Virus record (IMG/VR): IMGVR_UViG_3300037847_004997
Coordinates: 1-42,212 of that record
Direction: 5' to 3' (one strand)
DNA from: a virus
DNA: 42,212 nucleotides
Shown here: one piece after another, positions 30,781 through 40,700 of the stretch
Layout: the number at the start of each line of letters is the position of its first letter
Numbering within the stretch: the first letter of the stretch is position 1
Made by a program: the position numbers and the translations under genes
The notes under the pieces: generated by a model
What the model was told of the DNA's origin: nothing
Database searches by the model: none
Seen by the model: the letters and a program-made list of their open reading frames with translations, nothing else

Positions 30781-33234
30781 TTACATTATGTTTTTCTGGG
30801 CCATCATTTGCTTAACGGCTTCCATTGGGTTAGCTGGGTTTGGATTTTCTTTTTCTTCCTCAAACTCCTGTGCTGGTAAATCTTTTTTTCTTTGTTCTAT
30901 AAGCTTGCTTTGTTGTGAAGCTTGAATTTTTGTTCTTTCGTCTTTTCTATCTTCCTTAACTGCTTCTCTTGATTTTATAGCGCTAACTTCTGCTGATTTC
31001 ACTTTACCCTCTAACTCATACTTCATTTGAAGGAGCTTCATATCTATTTCTGCTTGTTGCTGCATCCTTTGGGATTCAAGCTGTGCTTCCATCTGCATTA
31101 GTTGTGATTTTGTTTGTGCTTTCATTTGCTCTTCTTGCATTCTTGATTGAGAAGCTGCCTGCGAAGACTGTACATTAGATTGTGTTTGCAATTGCATCGC
31201 AGTTTTTTGTTTTTCCATATCAAGAACTTCTTTCCTTTGCTTTTTCACTTTCAATAAAGTGTTTGCAAGGTTTACATTGTTGATAGACCTCACATCAATA
31301 GCATCATCTAAGTCTATTGCTTTTGCTTGTAAAGATTGTTGAATGTTTTGCTCAAGCATTTGTTTTTCTTCTTCATCTGGCTCTAAATCTATATAAATAC
31401 CAAAATCGTGTAAGTGAAGTTCTAAAATATCCTGCACAATTGTAAGGTTGTTTTTACCTATCATTCTAGCAAAGCTTTCTGCAAATGTTGAATATTGAAG
31501 AATATCTGATATTCTACATGACAGCGCCTCACAAAGACGTCTTGTTAAGAATATACCAGATTGGATTATATGTCTCGTAGCAGTGTTACTATTCAGGGCA
31601 GCTAATTTTTGTATTCCAACCAATGAATACTTATCAGGCTGACTTCCATCTCTAGCTTCATTTATGCCTGTTACAGCTCTAATCATATTAAGTTGATAAT
31701 TGTACATATTTATTAAGCTGCTAATTTTAGCATTTGAACCAGAGCTTGTTAACTCTTGTATTGGTATTCTAGCGTTATTAAACTCTCCATCTTCCGTGTA
31801 ACTTCTACCTACAACACTACCAGTTTGGAAGTACATTGATAAAGCTTCAGACGGATTATATGACGCACCATTACCTAAATCAACACTATTAAGACCGTCT
31901 GCATCAATAAAAACACCATCTGGTATCATTTTTTGAACTACTTGTTGTAGCTTCAAGTGTACCAACTGTATTTGGTCAGCAAAAGGTATCATTCTTTTAA
32001 CTAAAGAATCAATCTTACCTTTTGACATTTTAATAGCATTTACAATATATGGTGGTATAGTTTTTTGAAAAGAAGATTTTGGTCTAACCATGTTTTGCAT
32101 CAACTCCCACTTTAGAATCGTATTTGTTCCTAAAACCATAACTCCTTCATACCAAACATCTATTCTTCTAGAAACTCTTTTGAATCTTGCTTTTTCTGAT
32201 TGAGGAGGGTTGAAAGAATCATCTTTTCTTAATGCTTTTTCTGCTCCGTTTGTAGTTTCTTTTATTTTATAAACTACTTCTGAATCTGTTTTGTAACAGA
32301 AATACAGTAAAGAAACATTGGATTTATCTAATCCACTTTGTGCCTGTAAATTAATTGTGCTTTTATAGCCATCATATCTTGATGCTGTTTTTGCAATAGA
32401 TTCCAACTCTTCTTGTGTAAGAGCAGGATTAATTTTTTTTAATTCTGTTACATGTACGGATTTAACTTCTCCAAAATAATAACAGTCTCCAAAGTTTGGG
32501 TCTTGAGTTGGAGAGTATACAAAATTTACAGGGTCTACATACTCCACTCTAACACCATCATGAACATCAAAAGAATGCTTGACAACTGACATACCTAAAA
32601 CAACATTGTCTTCGTCAACACGTCTTTTTATTTCATCATATCTATTGTGCTCTAACAGTGTTTGTAAAGCAACTTCTTGAGCAACCTCCACTCCTTGCTT
32701 ATACCTTAACTTCATATAAAGGTCAAGCTCTTCATTTGTTTGAGGTAGTTGACTCTCATCAAAATTAAAAGCATCGACTCCTGTGTTTTCTTTAATAATT
32801 TTCAATGGCTCATATGCTATCATATCTGCTTCCATCTCTTGTCTAAAAAGAGCTCTGTCCTCACTTGATAACTCGTCTATAGCCTCAACATTTATATCAA
32901 ACATTCTGTTTGATATTCCATTAACAACAATGTCAACAAATTTGGGTATAATTGGAACAGGTGTCCAATCTAAATTCAAATAAGATAAATCACCATTAAC
33001 CGATAATTCATTTTTGTATTTTTCTATAGGCTGTTCACCACGCGCATATAATCTTCTAGATAAGAACTCTGACCTTATCTCTCCGTATAAGGAACTTCCA
33101 TAATCTCTAGAAAACCACTCTGATTCTATCGCCCTTCCAACTCTTAATCCATATTCCATCGAAGATTTTTCTTCGTCTGGTGAAAATTGGTTAGGGAAAC
33201 CTGCGTATGAGCCTAACTTAGGTTTATTTATCAT
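30781..33234 (-). CDS. Portal protein
   Basis: An 817-residue protein forming the ring through which DNA enters and leaves the head. The N-terminal part includes RRLYARGEQPIEKYK (60-74), SYLNLDWTPVPIIPKFVDIV (84-103) and VNGISNRMFD, a run I associate with crAss-like podovirus portals. The centre holds membrane-free alpha/beta segments and a long helical stretch (RMIPFADQIQLVHLKLQQVVQKMIPDG). From about residue 640 to the end the protein is Gln/Lys/Met-rich coiled coil, like the barrel/tunnel helices of portals. It lies 2 bases after the terminase gene and before the scaffold, the standard packaging-to-capsid order. Confidence 0.82.
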   Translation of the reverse strand: MINKPKLGSYAGFPNQFSPDEEKSSMEYGLRVGRAIESEWFSRDYGSSLYGEIRSEFLSRRLYARGEQPIEKYKNELSVNGDLSYLNLDWTPVPIIPKFVDIVVNGISNRMFDINVEAIDELSSEDRALFRQEMEADMIAYEPLKIIKENTGVDAFNFDESQLPQTNEELDLYMKLRYKQGVEVAQEVALQTLLEHNRYDEIKRRVDEDNVVLGMSVVKHSFDVHDGVRVEYVDPVNFVYSPTQDPNFGDCYYFGEVKSVHVTELKKINPALTQEELESIAKTASRYDGYKSTINLQAQSGLDKSNVSLLYFCYKTDSEVVYKIKETTNGAEKALRKDDSFNPPQSEKARFKRVSRRIDVWYEGVMVLGTNTILKWELMQNMVRPKSSFQKTIPPYIVNAIKMSKGKIDSLVKRMIPFADQIQLVHLKLQQVVQKMIPDGVFIDADGLNSVDLGNGASYNPSEALSMYFQTGSVVGRSYTEDGEFNNARIPIQELTSSGSNAKISSLINMYNYQLNMIRAVTGINEARDGSQPDKYSLVGIQKLAALNSNTATRHIIQSGIFLTRRLCEALSCRISDILQYSTFAESFARMIGKNNLTIVQDILELHLHDFGIYIDLEPDEEEKQMLEQNIQQSLQAKAIDLDDAIDVRSINNVNLANTLLKVKKQRKEVLDMEKQKTAMQLQTQSNVQSSQAASQSRMQEEQMKAQTKSQLMQMEAQLESQRMQQQAEIDMKLLQMKYELEGKVKSAEVSAIKSREAVKEDRKDERTKIQASQQSKLIEQRKKDLPAQEFEEEKENPNPANPMEAVKQMMAQKNIM

Positions 33235-33236
33235 AA

Positions 33237-35468
33237 TTATTTAATAATTTCGCTAACAAATCCTTTGTTACTGTATTTTGCAAAGTTAATATTTATTTGA
33301 TTATGTTTTCTAAAGGTTGTCTTTTGCTTACTCTGATTACCCATGATTGCTAACCCTGAACTAATAGAGGCATCATACCTTGTTCTATTGTTAATATCAT
33401 AGTTAGACCAATCTAGTAAAGTCCTGTTAAAAAACATGTTCCCACAAGAACCATAATCAATGTTCTGTTCATCAGAAATCACGCCAACATAGTTTTCAAT
33501 ATAACCTTCAATTGCTTCAGCGTGTACTGAAATTACAGCAGATGATGAGGGTATACCTCCCAACTCTTTTTCAGATTTTGATAATACATTTTTATGTTTA
33601 TCAGGTCTATTCATTGAAAAACCTCTATATCCTCTTTCTTTTAAATAATAAAGTAATCTTGGCTTATTGTTTTCTGCAAGTATAGGCATACCATAAAAAA
33701 CTATAGCCATCAAAACATCTTCATAAAAAAGTTCTGCTGTAGGTGGTCTAGATATGTATTCTAGAAAAAATGAGTTTGTAGGGCCATCATCCATATGAAA
33801 CTTTGTCATACCATGTAATGCTCCTTTAGAACCTCCGCCACCTACTACACCTGATATGTCATATGAGTCACATCCAAATGTACCCATATGTGCATTACCA
33901 GGATATTTATGAAACCCTCTTACCTCTACGTTGTTCATTATTTTTCCGTCAGGTATCCACGTAATTCTAAACCTCCCTTTATTGTCTGGGGCCCAAACAA
34001 CCTCTGTATCTCTTTCTCCGTTTTTCCAATAGAAATTACCTCTATATATACTTGATTTTATAACAAACGAATCATTATAATCTATTTGCTCATATATCTT
34101 AGTAAGATTGAATATTGTGTTTTTTGATTCATCTCTAAAAGCATGAGATTCTGTTCTTGGGAACTGTCTATAAAACTCATTAAGAGCATCTTGGTCGTTT
34201 TTAAAACCATCTACTTCATTCTCCCAATGCTCTATAACCCCTGTTTCAATTATATCTTTATGTGGTCCAAAAGTTTCTTTTGTTGGTGTTTCAAATACTG
34301 GCATTCCATATTCATCTATAAACCCTTCGTAGTTCCATTCCATAGGAATAAATAAAGAATAAAGTCCAGAATTAGTTTGTCCATTTTTGTTTCTTTCAGT
34401 TACATTAGAATCCTCATATAACTTTTTAAAATTATCCCCACCCTTATCTAGTGCATTTGAAGTTGAGCCCATCATACATTTCCCAACTACCCTTGAACCT
34501 AATCTTAAAGTTGTTTTTGTTACCCTCCAGTTGTTTAATATGTTATCTGGTCTTTCCCATTTACCTGATTCATCATGAACAAGTAACTTTAATTTTTCTC
34601 CATCATAAGAGTTGTCTCCAGTATTTTTCCAATCTATAGTTGTATCTAATCCTGTAAGTTCTTCAGGTTTATCACTGGAAGAGATGGTAAGTTTTCTCCT
34701 GGTAAGTTTAGAGGCTGGTACTCTATAGGCAAGTTCTGTTTTTGGTCTATCCATTCCATCTTGAATTGGCTTGAAGAAGAATGGGTAGTTGACGGATATA
34801 GGTACAACTTTATCTGTGAACATTTTTTTAGCATCGGCACCAGATTTGGACAATATCCCAAAGCGTGAGTCTGATGATATTGTTGCAAGGTTAACCGTTT
34901 CCCCAGACGCCATGAAAGAAAATCCTGAACGTCTGTTTTTGAGATAGCACATTCCATAACACCTGTTGTCTGCTTTACAAGCTTCCCAGAAAATATAGAA
35001 TAATCTATTGGCTTCTCTAAACTCTGGGAACCCCACATCAATCTTACTCCACTGCAAGTACATGTAATGAGTGCCAGTAATATAAGTAGGCTTGCTTTTA
35101 TTATAAAACCAAAACCCTTGTTCTCTTTTAACAAATTCGTTTTCAATGTAATCAATGTATTTATCTTTAAAATCTTGAGGATAATCTCTCCAATCAAAAA
35201 TAGTTTGAATTCTTTTCAAATCTTTTGGATATGCAGTTACCTCCCATTTATTATTATCAAACTTATGAACTTTATCTGGTTTTTTAGGTAAAGCTATTTT
35301 TAAGTTCTGTATTTGATACACTTCTCCTATTTGCCCTGTTTTTGAAATCACCACAACATCATGCTGTTTGTCATAGCCATATGACCAACCTTTTTGTTTG
35401 TTTTTTTGTTGTATAATCTTTTTGTCAATATGATTTACAACAGCATAAAGTGTTTGTTGGTGTTTCAT
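33237..35468 (-). CDS. terL: Terminase large subunit
   Basis: A 743-residue packaging motor. The ATPase part shows YLKNRRSGFSFMASGE (175-190), a Walker A-like loop without the usual GKT/GKS, and KLKLLVHDESGKWE (292-305), the Walker B with catalytic Glu300. GSTSNALDKGGDNF (333-346) fits the coupling motif. In the nuclease part MGTFGCDSYDIS (527-538) supplies the first RNase H-like Asp533. These features match terminases of Bacteroidetes podoviruses in my memory. The start overlaps the 93-aa gene as ATGA, and the portal gene follows. A 183-aa frame on the same strand (34646-35197) lies inside it and is not a gene. Confidence 0.85.
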   Translation of the reverse strand: MKHQQTLYAVVNHIDKKIIQQKNKQKGWSYGYDKQHDVVVISKTGQIGEVYQIQNLKIALPKKPDKVHKFDNNKWEVTAYPKDLKRIQTIFDWRDYPQDFKDKYIDYIENEFVKREQGFWFYNKSKPTYITGTHYMYLQWSKIDVGFPEFREANRLFYIFWEACKADNRCYGMCYLKNRRSGFSFMASGETVNLATISSDSRFGILSKSGADAKKMFTDKVVPISVNYPFFFKPIQDGMDRPKTELAYRVPASKLTRRKLTISSSDKPEELTGLDTTIDWKNTGDNSYDGEKLKLLVHDESGKWERPDNILNNWRVTKTTLRLGSRVVGKCMMGSTSNALDKGGDNFKKLYEDSNVTERNKNGQTNSGLYSLFIPMEWNYEGFIDEYGMPVFETPTKETFGPHKDIIETGVIEHWENEVDGFKNDQDALNEFYRQFPRTESHAFRDESKNTIFNLTKIYEQIDYNDSFVIKSSIYRGNFYWKNGERDTEVVWAPDNKGRFRITWIPDGKIMNNVEVRGFHKYPGNAHMGTFGCDSYDISGVVGGGGSKGALHGMTKFHMDDGPTNSFFLEYISRPPTAELFYEDVLMAIVFYGMPILAENNKPRLLYYLKERGYRGFSMNRPDKHKNVLSKSEKELGGIPSSSAVISVHAEAIEGYIENYVGVISDEQNIDYGSCGNMFFNRTLLDWSNYDINNRTRYDASISSGLAIMGNQSKQKTTFRKHNQININFAKYSNKGFVSEIIK

Positions 35469-35746
35469 TTAGAACGTCTTTCTGCAAAACCAGAAAAAGC
35501 TTTTTTCTCTTCTTCTTTTGGTTTTCCGTCTATCATTGCTTTTTCTTGCTCTATCCTATTTAGTATTTCAAAAGCATCAAAGATTGCTAGTTTTTTTGTT
35601 GCAGCTGCGTTTTTTAATCTATCGGCTGCTAGTTCATCATCTGGGTCTGGTTTTATTATTTCTTCTTCTGCTACTTTAATTAGCTCTTTTACAGCTTCAT
35701 GACCAGCTTTAATGATTCTTTCTTTGATTTGATTTACATTTTTCAT
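35465..35746 (-). CDS. Possible terminase small subunit, 93 aa
   Basis: A 93-residue, charged and helical protein (ERIIKAGHEAVKELIKVAEE; AADRLKNAAATKKLAIFDAF; LNRIEQEKAMID) ending in a basic tail. Its stop overlaps the terminase large-subunit start by 4 bases, the usual place for a small terminase subunit, and helical oligomers of about this size recognise DNA for packaging. There is no clear helix-turn-helix, so the role is inferred from position. Confidence 0.5.
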   Translation of the reverse strand: MKNVNQIKERIIKAGHEAVKELIKVAEEEIIKPDPDDELAADRLKNAAATKKLAIFDAFEILNRIEQEKAMIDGKPKEEEKKAFSGFAERRSK

Positions 35747-35758
35747 TATGCTATAAAG

Positions 35759-36319
35759 TTAATTTAAAATAGTACATATATCGTTAGCCCTCATTCTATA
35801 AAGTTTCTCATCATTAATAACGAACTCATACTCGCTGTCTTTAGTGAAGTTTACTTTATTACCCTCTTCGACACCAAGTTTGTCTAATATCTTATTACCA
35901 TAAACAAGAACTCCTGTATTTAACTCTTCTCCCTCTTCATGTAAATACTTGTTTTCTAGCTCTATAGGTTTTATAAAACAATAATCCCCTACCGAGTTCC
36001 ATCTTTCTCCATCATGAAAAAGATAAAACTGATAAGGGTCAATAAAATATATATTGTCTTTGAAATAGTTTGGAGACTTTCTTGGCCTTCCTTTCATATC
36101 GTAATAAATACGAAAGACATTGTGATGCACTATCAAAGTGTCACCAACCTTTATATCTCCTTTATATTTTGAAGGGACATGTAAAACTTCCGCAAACCGA
36201 TTTACATGTTTATGGTTTTCAACCGTAGAATTGACTATAATTTCTTTACCTGCTAAGGTAATTTTGTTTTTATAATGCTCTCCTTTCGGTTTAATAAGAA
36301 AGAAAAAAGGAGATTTCAT
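35759..36319 (-). CDS. Tandem GroES-like co-chaperonin
   Basis: A 186-residue protein that reads as two GroES-type barrels. The second is clearer: VGDYCFIKPIE (110-120), TGVLVYGNKI (135-144), GVEEGNKVNFTKDSEYEFVI (149-168) and LYRMRANDICTIL (173-185), aligning with GroES D-R-V-x-V-K, G-x-V-x-A-V-G, V-G-D-x-V-x-F and S-D-I-L-A-I. The first has FFFLIKPKGE (5-14), FAEVLHVPSKYKGDIKVGDT (42-61) and IVHHNVFRIYYD. T4 gp31 is a known phage co-chaperonin needed for capsid folding. A similar job in folding this phage's capsid or fibre with host GroEL is plausible. It shares one base with the upstream 74-aa gene. Confidence 0.6.
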   Translation of the reverse strand: MKSPFFFLIKPKGEHYKNKITLAGKEIIVNSTVENHKHVNRFAEVLHVPSKYKGDIKVGDTLIVHHNVFRIYYDMKGRPRKSPNYFKDNIYFIDPYQFYLFHDGERWNSVGDYCFIKPIELENKYLHEEGEELNTGVLVYGNKILDKLGVEEGNKVNFTKDSEYEFVINDEKLYRMRANDICTILN

Positions 36320-36543
36320 TAGAAGTTTATATTAAACTCTATAGAAACTGGTATATTTTTATTAAACTCTTTCCACGCGAACACTTCATCATCTTTCTGA
36401 ACATATACAAGATAAGAATCAGATTCTTTTTTATAATCTATCAAACTTATTGTATAGCTGCCACCTAAAACCTCTTGCCCAACAATGTAATGCATGGCGC
36501 TAGATTTATAATCAGCTCCTATTGATATTTTACGAATTTGCAT
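36319..36543 (-). CDS. Hypothetical protein, 74 aa
   Basis: A 74-residue beta-rich protein (MQIRKISIGADYKSSAMHYIVGQ...) with alternating hydrophobic residues and no membrane segment. It overlaps the upstream 85-aa gene by 14 bases and shares a base with the GroES-like gene downstream, so it is part of one unit with them. I recall similar openings in marine Bacteroidetes phages, but no function is known. Confidence 0.65.
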   Translation of the reverse strand: MQIRKISIGADYKSSAMHYIVGQEVLGGSYTISLIDYKKESDSYLVYVQKDDEVFAWKEFNKNIPVSIEFNINF

Positions 36544-36787
36544 CTTTTGGAGGTTCTTCTAAAGTGAACTCCCCTGAATCAAGATTTACAGTGCCTTTTC
36601 CGTGTTTTTCTTCTAAAGAAACCATTGCTCCTGTAAGCTCTGCTGTTACCTTATGGAATTCTCCTAATAATTTTGATTTGTGTGCTTCAATCCCCCCAAC
36701 TTCAAGTTGAAGATTTTGCTGTGCTCCTCTCAACCTTTTTAAAGTTTCAAGTGCTTCTTTTTCTATTATTATAGGTTTTTTTGCCAT
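36530..36787 (-). CDS. Coiled-coil protein, 85 aa
   Basis: An 85-residue protein with a basic start (MAKKPIIIEKEAL), one long amphipathic helix pair from about residue 8 to 62 (heptad-like LKRLRGAQQNLQLEV...LEEKHGKG), and a short acidic tail with GTVNLDSGEFTLEE. The shape resembles small prefoldin-like or tail-assembly helper proteins; I cannot name it. A promoter box and an inverted repeat lie just upstream. Confidence 0.65.
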   Translation of the reverse strand: MAKKPIIIEKEALETLKRLRGAQQNLQLEVGGIEAHKSKLLGEFHKVTAELTGAMVSLEEKHGKGTVNLDSGEFTLEEPPKDANS

Positions 36788-36813
36788 TTTATTAAATATT
36801 AAATTTTATTATA

Positions 36814-36836
36814 CAAATATAAACAAAAATTGTTTA
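36814..36836 (-). promoter_or_regulatory. TAnnTTTG box overlapping an inverted repeat
   Basis: TATATTTG on the - strand (36821 down to 36814) fits the -7 element. It overlaps a perfect inverted repeat, TAAACAA (36820-36826), loop AAA, TTGTTTA (36830-36836), placed directly after the stop of the 203-aa gene. No TTG lies at the normal -33 distance. The repeat could be an operator or a weak terminator. The same 7-base arms flank the putative early promoter (75-81 and 95-101). Confidence 0.35.
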
Positions 36837-37448
36837 TTAAGTAAACACAACAGACACTGTAGAGCCAGAACTTGTACCAAATGGATTAGATGTTGTGTAT
36901 TTTCTCCATGAAAGACTACCAGACGCTGTGAATGTACTAGAGCCTCCTTGAGATTGTCCATTTATAGACAAACCACTAAACGTTGGTCTTGAACCACTAA
37001 AAACAATGTTTAAATAATTACTATTCTGCCAATACAAAGCGGTAATTGTGCCAAATGTACTAGAGCCTAAACTAGAACTTATACTTCCCATGTTAGGGAA
37101 AAAACTACTACCATAACCATAAAAGAAAGAACTGTATATGTTATCTACGCCTGTAGTTATAGTACCAGAAGCTAAGGCCGTTGTTAAATCATGGTCATAA
37201 GCATAAAACTCCCCCATAGAGTGTGGTGTTGAACCGTCAGGTCTATTGGAGCTTGAGTTCGCTGTATTTATAGAATCAAATCCACCTGCCCCTGTACTCA
37301 TGTTTTTTAAAGATATTGGCATAGCATAAAAGGTAGCGTAGGTGGTTCCACTTCCAATTGGTTGGGGAATAGTATTATTATAGTTAGAAATTTCTAGCTC
37401 TTTAGCTATACCAAACAGTGATAAAGAGCCGCTTGAAGGTACCGCCAT
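36837..37448 (-). CDS. Putative tail/adhesin protein, Gly/Ser-rich, 203 aa
   Basis: A 203-residue protein starting MAVPSSGSLSLFGIAKELEI, an opening common to small tail proteins of marine phages. It is rich in Gly, Ser, Thr and aromatic residues. The C-terminal half (about 125-203: ITALYWQNSNYLNIVFSG, FSGLSINGQ, NPFGTSSGSTVSVVF) looks like a compact beta module that I associate with tips of marine phage tail fibres. It lies 1 base after the 105-aa gene in the tail-fibre block, so a receptor-binding or fibre-tip role is likely. Beta-only, no enzyme motif. Confidence 0.6.
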   Translation of the reverse strand: MAVPSSGSLSLFGIAKELEISNYNNTIPQPIGSGTTYATFYAMPISLKNMSTGAGGFDSINTANSSSNRPDGSTPHSMGEFYAYDHDLTTALASGTITTGVDNIYSSFFYGYGSSFFPNMGSISSSLGSSTFGTITALYWQNSNYLNIVFSGSRPTFSGLSINGQSQGGSSTFTASGSLSWRKYTTSNPFGTSSGSTVSVVFT

Positions 37449-37449
37449 G

Positions 37450-37767
37450 TTACCAAGGTTTAGGTAAGTCTTCTCTCTTTGGTACTTGAAGTTCTGTTAT
37501 TTGCGTATCTATATGTGTTTTGTATGCATTGAATTCGTCAGAAGCTGCAGTAACCCATCCCTTTACATCGCTTTCTGTTAAATCATCAAACTCAATAAAA
37601 TTATTTTCATCATATTGAACATCTAGAAAAGCTAAAACTTCAGCTTCAGTTCCATCATCTGCAACTCCCTTGAGTTTATATAATACACCACAAACCACCT
37701 TTTCTTTACCATTTAAAGTAGGTGCTCCTTCAAGTTTTTGTATATCGAAAGTGTATGTTGTTGCCAT
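37450..37767 (-). CDS. Small tail-associated protein, 105 aa
   Basis: A 105-residue protein: a beta-rich first half (TYTFDIQKLEGAPTLNGKEK; VVCGVLYKLKGVADDGTEAE) and a helical second half with WVTAASDEFNAYKTHIDTQI. Proteins of this shape occur beside tail fibre genes in many marine phages and cyanophages (a DUF7936-like group, if I recall the name correctly). The function is not established. It lies 3 bases downstream of the large fibre gene and 1 base upstream of the 203-aa gene, so it may help fibre assembly. Confidence 0.6.
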   Translation of the reverse strand: MATTYTFDIQKLEGAPTLNGKEKVVCGVLYKLKGVADDGTEAEVLAFLDVQYDENNFIEFDDLTESDVKGWVTAASDEFNAYKTHIDTQITELQVPKREDLPKPW

Positions 37768-37770
37768 AGT

Positions 37771-40700
37771 TTATTTATCTTTTAATTTTTCCTCTAAGAT
37801 ACGAACTTTTTCAGTTAGTTCTTTTACAGCTTCAATTAATACTCCAACCATGTTACCATATGCAACAGCCTTGTGTCCATCTGATTCTTTTGTTGTAACA
37901 ACTTCAGGTATAACTTCCTCCACCTCTTGAGCAATAACTCCCATCATAGTTTTGTCAGTTGAGCCCTCATCTGTTCTTTTGTATGTAACACCTCTAAGTT
38001 TATTTACTTTATCTAGTGCATCAGGTATTGTCTCAATGTCTTTCTTAACTCTTATATCAGAATACGCTACAATATCGTGTGAAGCATATATAGATGTGTT
38101 ACTTACATTTCCACTTACATCTAAAGTATAATCAGGTGTACTGTCATTTATACCTACTCTACCAGTATTAGTAATAGTAAATCTTTCAGACCCCATGTAA
38201 AATCTAAATCTGTCAGAATCACACCTTAGAGTTTGTATTGCATCTGAAGCTGTCTCAAATTGAGAACCTCTATTTCCAGAGCTAAAATTAAACCTTGTGG
38301 TTGCATTAAAATCACAAGTGCTACTAAAAGAAGCAGATGTTCCAGAAATACCTGCGCTATGATAAAGCGTGGAGCCTGTTACAGTTAATCTGTGTGCATA
38401 ATCAGATGTGCTTCCGTCACTGGTATGAAAATCAATATATCTACCAACTTCCATAACACCATCACTTCCTATAAATGCATTTACTCCATATCTATTTCCA
38501 CTAGAAGATTCAGTCAGTGCTGATGGTATACTTAAAGTTTTTGAAGTTAATCCAGTAACGTGACCATACCCATCAAGAGTTACATCTTGAATTACAGTAT
38601 TACCTGAATTATTTACAGAGCTCTGGCTAGAGGTATCGTCATGAGATATTGATATTGTTGTATTACTAGATTGATTTGCTGTGAAAGTTCCTGAACCACC
38701 TAAAGCTCCTGTGCCTTGTACTGTAAGAGTTCCGTTGTTTACAGTTGGTATTGTTGGTTTATTAGTTAAGTTGTTGTAGCTGATACTAATGTTTGCAGTA
38801 CCATCAAAACTTGTCCCAGCGATTGTTCTTGCTGTTGTAAGTTTGTCTGCGTTAGGGTGATAATTATCGTGAAATGCTTTATATTGAGTTGTAGTTCCGC
38901 CAAGATACATTTCGCCAGTACTAATCATACCGCCGTTGATAACATTGTCTAAATCTACTCTACAAGACTCTGAAAAGCTTGACCAACTAGAAACATCTCC
39001 TGGGTCAGTTGCATCAGCAACCCAATCTTTAATAACCCATCCTGATTGTTGAGCATTACCACCAACAATGGCAACGTAAACAGCGTTACTGGTAGCGTCA
39101 ACATATACTTGTAAAGCAGCACCATCATAAGTACTATTTTCTTTTATTCTTATATATCTAAAGTTTGTACCACTGTATCTTGAATTCGCTAAAACAGTAA
39201 TATCATTTGAACTATTAGTACCAAAGTGATGGCTTGCATTAAATAATACAGATTGATGGTCACCACTTGCAGTATCCCATATTTGAAACTCTCCTAATGC
39301 CCTATCCCCAGTATTTGTTGCAATTGTATACCAACCAACCGCAAGGTTACTAGCAGAATGGCTTTCTATATAACCTCTATCAAAAAAGGTTTGCATTTCA
39401 GACTCTGTATAATACCTGCCATCTAAGTTCACAGAACCCAGTGATGTAACGTGTCCGTATCCATCTAAAGTAACATCTTGTATAACCGTACCACTACTGT
39501 TGTTAATAGAGCTCTGGCTCGATGTGTCGTCATGTGATATACTAATTGTGGTATTACCACTTTGGTTGGCGGTAAATGTACCACTGCCTCCTAGTGCGCC
39601 AGTTCCTTGAACTGTTAATGTGCCGTTGTTTACAGTTGGTGCTGTTACGGTTTCAGTTGCTGTTGCAATACCTGTTACGTGACCATTACTATCAAGAGTA
39701 ATATCTTGTATATAAGTTCTTCCAGAGTTGTTTGAAGAACTAGCAGCAGAAATATTTGGATGTGCTGTTAAGAAAGCAGAAGCATGATTACCATCAAGAG
39801 TATCAGCGTCTAGGCCATTTCCTGAACCTTCATCTGCTGTTGTTAACACTCTATTAGTACCCACTTGCAATGTAGCTCCAGTACCACTTACCCTTAATAT
39901 ATTATCAGACGCATCATCTACTACAGTTAAAGTAATATTACCTGATGAGCCACCACCAAAAACAATACCTTCTCCTGGGTCGTTTATTGATAATTGATTA
40001 ACTCCACTTATATTAAAATTACTTCCTGATATACCATTAGTGAGTGTCAAGCCTGATATACCTCCTGAAGCAACTAAACCACCACTAAATGTTGTAGATG
40101 TTGATGTAGAAGCGCCTCTTCCAGTAACAGTAGCTAATGTATCTGATTCTGATGTTAAAAAACCAGACGCTGAACCTGTCGCAAGACCAGTGACATGTCC
40201 ATTAGAATCTAGTGTTATATCTTGAATAAATGTATTTCCACTATTATTTGAACTACTTGCTGCAGAAATATTTGGGTGAGCTGTAAGGAAGGCAGATGCG
40301 TGTTGACCATCTAAAGTATCAGCATCTAGACCTGAACCTGAACCATCATTACCAGTGTTCCATAATTTATATTCAGTAGCTTGAACATAGCCAGTAGGTG
40401 CTGATGTACTGCCACTATTTGAATCATATGGTGATATACTACCATCACTTATATGAGCTGTAGCAGTTAATTCTGCAAATTGACCAACTCTAACATATAT
40501 ATCTGTAGCACTTGTACCAACATCTACTTGTCCTACTTCGTCAACAACTTCATCTGTGGCACTAGCATTATAATAAACTATATCGTAATTATTGTCATTA
40601 TTTAATTGACCAACAATTTTACCAAAAGCTGGCAAAGCATTATCACCATAAGATGTACTTCTACCTGCTATTTCAATTATAAACCTTGACGATTGGCTTC

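Noticed and set aside
34646-35197. 183-aa frame on the - strand with a hydrophobic segment
   Set aside because: It lies wholly inside the terminase large-subunit gene in another frame. The terminase reading has clear Walker B and nuclease motifs; this frame has low-complexity, biased composition.
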